64,000 bases of DNA, taken from positions 24,978,289 through 25,042,288 of the forward strand of contig NC_068972.1 in the NCBI RefSeq assembly GCF_016808095.1, written 5' to 3'. Positions 55,316-64,000 of this stretch are shown in pieces. Source of the DNA: Vigna angularis. Lineage: Eukaryota > Streptophyta > Magnoliopsida > Fabales > Fabaceae. The translations under genes and the position numbers were made by a program. The first letter of the stretch is position 1. The number at the start of each line of letters is the position of its first letter. The notes under the pieces are model-generated. The model worked only from the letters and a program-made list of their open reading frames with translations, was not told the origin of the DNA and did no database searches.

Positions 55316-56319
55316 TATTGGGACAATCAGTATCGCGCAACAGAGTAAAAGCGTTTAATAAACGAGCGTGTTACGGTCAATAACCAAGTTAAAAATAGTG
55401 AAATGGTTCTTTTTAAATTCATGATTTTCTTTCAAGACTTTTATTAAATAGTTTGAATGCTAAACAGATACGGTTAAAGAAAATCAACACAGAAAATTTT
55501 TATCCTGGTTCGAATAAAAAGATTCTACGTCCAGTCGTTAATCACTCACTATAAACAATTATTAACTTTTGACTAAAATATTAAGATTACAATAGGATGA
55601 AATAAAGAGTAAGAACAAAAGAGTAAGAACAGAAAACACCTTCCTTCGAAAAACGAACGGAAGAATCTGCTCAATCAACTTGAAGAGAATTGCTTCGACC
55701 TTAGACCCACTAAGCGCAAGCTTCTCTTATTCACAAGACTTGTATGAGCAAACTAACACTTGAGAACTTCCTCAGACAAATTCTGTATTCTCAAAGGACC
55801 TAGATTCCTTCTCACTCTCTTCCCTTAGGCACACAGCTCTAATACTCTCAAAATGAAAAGATTCTTTCTAAGAGCTGTGAAGACCTCTATTTATAAGCTT
55901 AGGTTCGTGCAGGGTTAGAAACTGAAAAGACATCTCCCAACTGCCAGTGATAATCGATTATTTGTGTCCGTTATGGGGTTTTCAAAAAGAGATAATTGAT
56001 TATCCTGAGGAATAATCGATTATTTGCACGACTTAGGCAATACTGACTCAGACTGGAATAATCGATTATTTGCGCAAGCAATTCTTTTTCAAATGAACAC
56101 GTGATAATCGACTATTACACCAAATAATCGATTATCTGTGCAAACTTTCTAAAGACAGGAAAACTTCTAAGTGTTTACATCAACAAAGTTGTTCCTATTA
56201 CAATTTATTCTACAAAAATGCTTTTAAAATAAATACAACAAGAGTCTTGAAGTTCTTGATCTTGTAGCATCATCAAAACCATAATATCTTTAAGACACCA
56301 ATGGTCCACATTGGTAACA
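55316..56319 (-). mobile_element. Putative solo LTR, 1.0 kb, minus orientation, TSD GATCT
   Basis: On the minus strand it starts TGTTACCAATGTGG at 56319 and ends CCCAATA at 55316 (expected ..CA, so one change). GATCT flanks both sides (55311-55315, 56320-56324). Inside, on the minus strand, are a CTTATAAATAG promoter box (about 55888-55898) and a U5-type phrase (GACTGGACGTAGAATC). Several copies of the palindrome TAATCGATTA lie upstream of the promoter box in the U3 part (about 55950-56140). Confidence 0.68.
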
Positions 56320-56890
56320 GATCTATTACAAGAACCTAGTTAATAACAAGTAAGCTATAGTGAGAGTAAAAAAAAAGTTGACTACGGTGAGAGAAAAGAA
56401 CAAGTCAGCCATTGTGAAAGTGAAGAACAAGTTGACCATCCAGATAGTGAAGAAATCACTATTGATAAAAGAAGCAAGCACGATGTGCGTTTTCATTCAT
56501 TTGAGAACAAGAAAGTAAATATTAGTGATTGCACATGGAAAGTTGCGATGAAGGATAGAAGAAGTGAGATGAAGGACAAAATAACCATTTAAGTTTACAA
56601 GGTAGTTTTGTTGGGTTTCGAATAAACTTAAATGTATTAGGCATTAGAGTCTTTATGTGTAGTTAATTTATTAGCCGTCGGAATCTTATGGGTAACTAGT
56701 GTATTAGTCATTGGAGTCTTAGGACACTTAATCTATTAGTTGGTTTTATAAATTTTTGTCTATTAAAGTACAATGGTTAGAAAATCATAAGTCAATAAAT
56801 TGTATTGTTAATTGTATGAATAACACAACAACATAGATGAATAAGTTTTCTCAAAGGGGAGATTTATTTGTTTACAACAATTCACAGGTA

Positions 56891-57942
56891 GAGATGGTAA
56901 AAATACACACGTCTTTGGATATTTACAACTAAAATCTACTATTGGAAGTAAATGGATAGTTCACACGAATACTCACAAATAATGAATAACAAATAATTTA
57001 ATACCTGCCTGTAAACGAATTAAATGTGATCATTATATTATCCGTATCTATAACTATTTATCACAAGTAAAAAATTAAAATTAAAATTATATTATATTTT
57101 ATAATTTTTATAATTTTATTTACATTTCATTTTAAAAATCTATAAATTATTTTTTTTAAAAACCCCGTGATATCATGAATAATCTCAAGTTTTAAAAAAT
57201 CTATTAATATTTTTAAAGGGATATATGGGTAACGAGAGATTTTAATGTGAGTATGGATAGAAACTTCCCGTATCTGAACTCTTGTCAACACTTACTCACA
57301 AGTAGGGAAACATATATATCTATTCGTGTGGTGCTTTTGTTTATTTTATGGACCCCAGTACGCTAACAAGAAATTTTAACAATTCTTTTACAATTTACTA
57401 CGTATTATTTTATTGGTTCGTATTTTATTTGAAAGAAAAATCAAAAATTACATAACTCGTTGTAAAAAAGTTGTTAAAAAAGTGTTCAGAAGAATATTTT
57501 TTTTTATTAATAACTAATAATGCTCTTGGTTATTGTGTTGAGAAAATTAAAATATCTTTACAATATTGAAGAGAAAATGATATAGATGCTATATGGGATG
57601 AAGCTTTAAGGATTTTACTCATCAAGTGCAGGTTTCAAGCTAATTGGGTATATTTTTGTGTAAAGTTGACGCGGTGAAAAGAACTCTTTCCTAGAAAATT
57701 AAGCTGTGTTTTATAATTGAAGTGTTTCAAGTGGTTGATGTAGGAGCCAAGATGATAAAGGGTCTCACGCATAATAACACGTTGCATACTATGAGTTTAA
57801 CAGAGTCAGTGAGCATGAGGTCCATGTCACATTAAAAAAGGTCCAGTTTCACACTGTCAACGTGAAACACCCCACTCCATTTTACAAGGCAACCACTCTA
57901 TTTATCCACAGCTTGCACCCTCCTAGATGCACAAAAATCACA
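56891..57942. other. Upstream region of the second pectin methylesterase gene
   Basis: AT-rich, no coding region. The last 150 bp before the gene are GC-richer and probably include the promoter; a weak TATA-like CTATTTATCC lies at about 57897-57906, some 75-80 bp before the ATG. Confidence 0.5.
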
Positions 57943-57966
57943 CTTACACACACACACACACACAAA
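57943..57966 (+). repeat. AC microsatellite in the 5' leader of the second pectin methylesterase gene
   Basis: About ten CA dinucleotides ending 13 bp before the ATG at 57979. Located in the probable 5' untranslated leader; likely length-polymorphic. Confidence 0.75.
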
Positions 57967-57978
57967 AACTAAGTCACC

Positions 57979-60900
57979 ATGAACAACTTCACACTAGCAT
58001 CCATTTTGACTGTCCTTTCTGCATTACTCTTCTTTGCAACTCATTTGACTAACACCCCAACAAGAGCCACACAGAAACACCTCCATTTCCAAAAGCACAT
58101 ACAAGTAGCTCAATCCACGTGCCAAGGAACACTCTACCCCGAACTATGTGTCTCAACCCTTGCCACATTCCCAGATCTTACCTCAAAATCTCTCCCACAA
58201 CTCATTTCTTCTGTGGTCAACCATACCATCTACGAGGTAAAATCATCCTTCTACAACTGCAGCAGCCTCAAAAAGAAGATCAGAAACCTCAACCCACTTG
58301 ATCAGAGAGCCCTCGATGACTGTCTCAAACTGTTCGAAGACACAAACCTGGAACTCAAAGCCACCATCGATGATCTCTCCAAGAGCACCATTGGGTCCAA
58401 GCGCCACCATGACTTGCAGACTCTGCTCAGCGGAGCAATGACCAACTTATACACGTGCCTCGACGGCTTTGCTTACAGCAAGGGGCGCGTCAGAGACAGA
58501 ATCGAGAAGAAGTTGCTTGAGATATCGCATCACATGAGCAACTCCTTGGCCATGCTGAAGAAAGTTCCTGAAGTGAAGAAAACAACTTCGAAATCTGAGG
58601 TTTTCCCCGAATATGGAAAGATGAAAAAGGGTTTCCCCTCGTGGGTGTCCCCCAATGACAGAAAGCTTCTCCAAGCGTCTGTGGATGAAACCAAGTTCGA
58701 TCTCGTCGTTGCCAAAGATGGCACTGGCAATTTCACCACCATAGGGGAAGCACTTGCTGTGGCTCCCAACTCCAGCACAACCAGGTACGTAACATAAAAG
58801 TTTTTTCTTTACGTGAAATTGATGTTATCATGAATTACAAAATTGAAACATAAAAATTATGAGAAGTTTAAAAAATCATTGTATAACTTTGCAACTAATA
58901 ATGTAACTATAAATGTTGACTTTATGCATCATTGTATTATGTTTATTTTCACATAAGATTGAACACGACACAGTTGTTAAACATGTTAATTATATCTGTG
59001 TTGTTAAATGTGTGTGATGACAGGTTTGTGATACACATAAAGGAGGGGGCATATTTCGAGAATGTGGAAGTGATCAGGAAGCAGACGAATCTGATGTTTG
59101 TTGGAGACGGCATTGGGAAGACAGTAGTGAAAGGTAGTAGGAACGTTGTGGACGGGTGGACAACTTTTCAATCAGCTACTGTTGGTACGTCTTCTTCTTC
59201 CTTCCTTCCTTCGGTTAATATCGGATTAATTTTTTAACTTACTTCTGCTTCAGTGGTTTGAAATTGCACCTTAATTTGAAAGAAGAAAGAAAAGAAAAGA
59301 TAAATTAGGGAAGGCTATAATAATCACTGTGGTATCTAGTTAGATTTAATCAGTAGTTTTGTCACTTATTAAATGGTATACCTGCTATGTCAAAGACAGA
59401 AAAAATCATTAGAAAAGGTTGGAACAAGAGAAACAAAATGGCAACTTGATGAGGAAGCCATTTAAAAATTAATAGAAAATTAAGTTGGATAGATGAGTTT
59501 GCAGTTAAATTACATGATATAGGAAAATGATTTTAAATGGTTTGAACAGACACCGAGTGGTTGGGTTTGTCAAGTCAGGGTGGTGCAGTTTACCGCGTGC
59601 ATTGAATTGAAAAGTAGCGTTGTATAGGATGAAAGCAGAGGCTGATGCATTTTGATGCGCTCTGCGGTCCTTAAAATTCAGATATCACAGACTAGTGTCG
59701 GCTATATAGCAAATCCTTATTAATGTTACGACAGTTTGTAATTTAGATTCTTGTCATGTACACCAACTTGGTTTTGAATGTCTGAAATAGAAGTAGGGAA
59801 ATTTGAAAAGATAAAAGGCTTTGCCCGCTTAAAGTATATTGGAAGAATCCGCTTTCCCGTGAATGAACATAATGCTGAAAAATGATAGGTGATTGGTCCA
59901 TGTGTATTTGTGCTAGCCTTCTTTGATTTAATTATGAGCAGATGATGATACTGATTCTTTTATAATTAATTAATACAATGCTGGCTAGCTACATTCTAAA
60001 ATGGTTGTTTTTCTTTGCCATCACTTTCCATCAATTATTCCTTTTCTGGGAATACATTACAAGACTCAAGTTTTTGTTTTTCAGTGTTCCTGTCTAACTT
60101 TCAATCATCTTGCAACACATCGGGTGATATCAATTGGATTTTCTTTGTATCACATCATAACACTAATAACATTTATATTTTCTTTTTCTATGGGTATTAT
60201 ATGGATATCAGTTATACCATTTTTCAATTAGATTGGTTCATAAGACAAAAATACAAAACGTGAAGGCAGGGGTTAGCATGTGATTATTTTAATTTATATT
60301 TTCACGAAAAGTAGAGTTAGCAACATTCTTGGGTCAAATTATAGGGTCCACATGTCTACCCACGCCCAACTAAAAGGGCATTCTATTATTTGGGTTTCCT
60401 TGTTATTTCTTCTATGTTTCGCCTTTTGCTTTTCTCTTTTTGCTTTTAACAAGTAAAAAAAGGCTTTAACTTTTTCTGGTGGCTCTTTAACGTTGAATCA
60501 TGAATGATGACCCAGAATCTAATCCTTACACCTTTGACACTTATGGTATTTTGCAGCTGTTGTGGGAGAAGGATTCATAGCAAAGGGTATAACTTTTGAG
60601 AATTCAGCAGGGCCAGACAAACACCAAGCAGTGGCCCTAAGAAGTGGCGCTGACTTCTCGGCTTTTTTCCGTTGCAGTTTTGTTGGCTACCAAGACACAC
60701 TTTATGTGCATTCCCTACGCCAATTCTATAGAGAATGTGACATTTATGGCACTGTAGACTTCATTTTTGGCAATGCAGCAGTGGTGTTCCAAAACTGCAA
60801 CTTATACGCACGGAAACCAAACGAAAATCAGAAGAACTTGTTCACTGCGCAAGGCAGAGAGGACCCTAACCAAAACACTGGCATATCCATCTTGAACTGC

Positions 60901-61251
60901 AAGATTGCAGCCGCTTCAGATCTAATCCCTGTCAAATCCTCCTTCAAGAGCTACCTAGGTCGTCCATGGAAAACGTACTCAAGAACTGTTTATCTAAAAT
61001 CTTACATGGAGGATCTGATTGACCCAGCAGGGTGGTTGGAATGGAATGAGACGTTTGCATTGGATACACTGTATTATGGAGAGTACATGAATAAGGGTCC
61101 AGGTTCAAACACAAGTGCCAGAGTTACATGGCCAGGTTATAGGGTCATAAACAGCTCCACTGAGGCAACCCAATTCACAGTTGCTCAGTTTATTCAAGGC
61201 AATGACTGGTTGAACACCACAGGCATTCCATTCTTCTCTGGTTTGAGTTGA
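57979..61251 (+). CDS. Pectinesterase/pectinesterase inhibitor, type I (pectin methylesterase with pro-region)
   Basis: Cell-wall pectin methylesterase. Three exons, 57979-58784, 59024-59184 and 60557-61251, with GT-AG introns of 239 and 1372 bp, encode 553 residues. Order: hydrophobic N-terminal signal or anchor (about 5-22); inhibitor-like pro-domain (about 45-195, Cys48, Cys57, Cys94); a basic linker; RKLL processing site at 228-231; catalytic domain from about 240. Motifs: GAYFE (277-281), QAVALR (346-351), YQDTLY (Asp369), DFIFG (Asp390), LGRPW (Arg458, Trp460), so it is predicted active. The second intron interrupts the SATV-AVV junction at the same codon and phase as the single intron of the other gene, while the first is extra. 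The two proteins differ greatly in the pro-region and linker, so they are not a recent tandem pair. The ATG at 57979 precedes the signal segment. Confidence 0.95.
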
Positions 61252-63030
61252 GCAAGGATGAGCTTATATATGATAAAGTAGATGTTACACATTTTGGTTT
61301 CAGTATGACAGTTAATACGATTCTCTTGTTTTCATTCTCTGTCTTAACAAAGGTTGAGCATTGTTCTCAGTCCTCACCTCAGCAATCACGAGAATTATAA
61401 GGTTTACGTGTTTATTATTACTTAGTTCTTAATGTATAGGGCTATAGGCTATGATAGCCCCCCCACTATGTATCCAAAGTATAATCTTGTAAGGGACTGT
61501 TCTGTAAGTGACTAATCCCACTGGATATCCCCGTTATGTACTAATTTTCCTTTTTAGAAAAAAAAAAAAATGCTAAATGAAATGCACCCAAAAATAAAAC
61601 TTTGTTTTTCTTAACAGAAAAAATAGTTATATGTTTCTTTAGAAATATATTCATGTATCTTGTGAGATTTTGAGATATGAAATTCATTTATTAAATAAGA
61701 GAAGCATGTGATTTTTTAATCGCTTTTTATTTAAAGAAATCAAATTTTGAAAAAAAAAAACAATTTTGTATATCCAATATTTTAATTTTAAGCGAAAATC
61801 TTGTATAAAAAACGGTTTCTTCAAAATAATGAATTCTCAACTAGAACCGAAAAAAAAATAGTAAACTTAATTTCACATGAAAATAAAATAATATATATAG
61901 ATAGATATAGGGCGATCTTTTGGTATCTTTTTAAAATAAAAAGTTTTGTTGTCGTAAGAGGATTAATTAAATCATAACATGTGTAATAATTAAACCACAT
62001 TTTCAAAGATTGGTTGAACCTCAAATCATTCAACCTTCTCGTATCACATTTGATAGCAAACAAAATTATTTACAAACATGGATAACTGAGTCAAATAGAG
62101 ACACATACCTTGCGTCATACATTGATGGGTATGAGTTGCAAAATGTAAAATTTGATTAAAGTTTACTTAATTAGTTTAGTACATATTTATGATTCATGAT
62201 AGGTCTTATTGGCAACTGATAGTCATCATTCCCAGACAATGCAAAATTTTATGGTTTTGTTTGGTGCATAGGAGGATGAAAAATGACTTGAAAAACATGT
62301 TTCAAGGATAAATGTTTCTCTTTCTATGTTTCAAATTCATGTTGACCTTAAATTTTTATGATGAATATAGTTATATTAATATTACCCTATATTTTCAATG
62401 TAAATAGTGTTATGGGTAAACCCCGAGGTCAGTTAGTTCAAATCTTGTATCCAAAGATTGTAAGTCATTTATAGTTCTTATTCATTTTTTATCTTATTCT
62501 ATGATCTACATGTGTGACTATTTAGTTTGTCATTTTAGTGTAACAAACAGCTAGATTTATGAGAATAGTTACTATGTCATGTCTTAGATTAAAATCATCA
62601 TTCGAGCTGGCATTATAGATGACTGGACTGAGATAATGATGTTTACCTTCAATACATTACAAATAAAATTCAGCTTTGAACATATGCAAACATAATGAAT
62701 TTTTCTTCGTTTTGCAATACTTCAAGAATACATCTCCTATATCAGAGGAGACAATAAAAAATATACGACAAGAGTAGACAACTTATCTTCTTCAAAGATG
62801 GACTTAGGACCCATGCCCATGCCTTTAAGAAAACTTTTATTGTTGTTCAACATTAATTAGCTTTAGTTTAAGTTTAAGTTTTGATAGTTTAAGTTTTGGA
62901 TTTCTTTTTAGATTTTTTAGTATCTTGTTAACTTGAAACGCATAAATTATATTATATTTTGATGTGCTGGGATCATTTTCTAATTTTCCAGGTGTGATTT
63001 TATTGTAAAAATAATTTTTTAAAAAAAAAC
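61252..63030. other. Downstream region of the second pectin methylesterase gene, AT-rich
   Basis: The 3' untranslated region of the plus-strand gene probably ends in the first 350 bp (AATAAAAC near 61594 is a late candidate signal). The rest shows no gene on either strand; a TTTAAGTTTAAGTTT repeat lies near 62865-62900. Confidence 0.5.
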
Positions 63031-63345
63031 ACAATTTGGACGTCACTTAGTGTTCATCCGATTTCTATGGATGTCTGTTAGTGCAATGTCTGACGTCATC
63101 TTTGTTTCAGTGTCAGTTCAGGGATTTTCGTGGTCAGCGCGAGGTAGTGGGCGCTCAGCACTAAGAGACATCGAACATGGGGAGATCCGATGTCAATTTC
63201 GACGTCTGTGGTGATGCAATCGACATCTATTGACGTCCACCGAGTGATCTGACGTCCAATTGATGTCACCCAATATGACGTCGGAACGGGATCAAACGTT
63301 AAAAGTTCAAAATTACAGACATTAAAAGTCTTTTCTGCAATAGTG
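63031..63345. mobile_element. Right end of a CACTA-like transposon with GACGTC subterminal motifs
   Basis: The right terminus reads, inverted, CACTATTGCAGAAAAGAC (ends 63345). Inside, GACGTC or GACATC cores recur about ten times in both orientations from about 63031. No matching left end was found, so the element may be truncated or start left of the recognisable motifs. No coding capacity. Confidence 0.6.
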
Positions 63346-64000
63346 TCTCTAGATAATAATAATTTCATGATGTATCTTTAACCACATTTACTTAATTAGA
63401 TCAGTTTATAATTGACTAATAAAATACAATAACCTTAACAAATTTAATGATTTGTTATATATGTATATGAAAGATCCAAATTTGCTAACAAATATACTAC
63501 TTATCATTATGTTTATCTCTATCTCATCCAAAATTATGTCTAACTATTCCAAGTTGTCTATCCTTCACACACGTTATGTATGTCAGATTTATGAAAATTT
63601 TGAACCCCAAGCAAACAAATTCATTTTCCTCACTGGCGAAAATCCATTGAAAATGAACTTGTTGCTATGGATATTAACTCCTGGTCCATCACCATCTTCC
63701 TGTGAAACCTATAAATTGTAGATGGTTCTTTAAACTTAAGTTTCATTCTGATTGCACCATAGCTAAACACAAAGTTAGGGTAATGGCTCGGTGGGTTTAC
63801 CCAATAATATATAATAGATTTGATGAAAAATTAGATGCGAATCTAATCTCATATTAAGTTGTGAGTCTAAACTACATAATAGTTGTCAAATTTTTTCTGA
63901 TGATTAGCATCTCATTCAACTAGACATTAAATGGCAGTATTAATGAACATATTTTTATGACTGTTCCTCCATAATACACATATAATTTTACTCCTACATT
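63346..64000. other. AT-rich sequence without supported genes
   Basis: An ORF at 63452-63721 (89 codons) shows no recognisable motif. Its last third (LTGENPLKMNLLLW) has protein-like composition, but nothing supports a gene call. Confidence 0.4.

Larger units (their letters stand above)
53365..56890 (+). mobile_element. Decayed Ty1/copia retrotransposon, truncated, with a nested solo LTR
   Basis: Direct repeats at 53365-53660 (TGTTCGATTCGTAATAAA start) and 56609-56890 (TGTTGGGTTTCGAATAAA start) look like its two LTRs, roughly 70 percent alike. A copia gag (UBN2 type) and a zinc-knuckle remnant lie between. No reverse transcriptase or integrase is seen, so most of pol is deleted. The right LTR end is unclear. 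An unrelated solo LTR of about 1 kb splits the interior. Confidence 0.65.

Noticed and set aside
63452..63721. 89-codon ORF near the right edge
   Set aside because: No motif, no splice or promoter context; kept only as a note in the intergenic entry.

Overview
This 64-kb window is plant nuclear DNA. It has AT-rich spacers, split genes with GT-AG introns, and dense nested transposable elements. The retrotransposon and Mutator-like families resemble those of legumes, probably the bean/cowpea tribe; this is a judgement from repeat style, not a database result. Only two host genes look intact: type-I pectin methylesterases, one on the minus strand (32984-34822, two exons) and one on the plus strand (57979-61251, three exons). 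They are divergently oriented, belong to different subtypes, share one intron position, and are separated by about 23 kb of nested transposons.

Left third (1-34 kb): the window opens inside an Athila-like LTR retrotransposon on the minus strand (open gag at 1-603, tRNA-Asp-type primer site at 811-829). A 14-kb CACTA DNA transposon follows (2685-16740) with both ends, subterminal repeats, a TNP2-type transposase gene and a second En/Spm-type gene. Both genes are disabled by stops and frameshifts. A 220-bp mini-CACTA sits inside it, and it carries what looks like exon 1 of a vacuolar cation/proton exchanger gene. Next come retrotransposon debris, a pseudogene fragment of a phosphoglycerate-mutase-like gene (19045-19389), and a decayed Tat-like Ty3/gypsy element (about 20.84-28.84 kb). 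That element is split by a putative solo LTR (22002-25576), which is itself split by a Mutator-like element (24051-25542). A 2.2-kb non-autonomous CACTA occupies 29694-31850.

Middle (36.3-51.9 kb): a chromodomain Ty3/gypsy element with 447-bp LTRs contains two later insertions. One is a 4.8-kb CACTA element in its 5' LTR (TSD TGA; the uninterrupted site is visible in the 3' LTR). The other is a 5.5-kb pol-less Athila-like element between gag and protease (TSD GGATT). Between two copies of a 46-bp repeat, the latter holds a minisatellite whose units form small hairpins with co-varying arms, the most unusual signal in the window.

Right end (51.9-64 kb): very AT-rich DNA, a decayed copia element (from 53365) with a putative solo LTR inserted in it (55316-56319), the second pectin methylesterase, and one end of a GACGTC-rich transposon near 63.3 kb. 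I saw no tRNA, rRNA, CRISPR array or bacterial-type operon.
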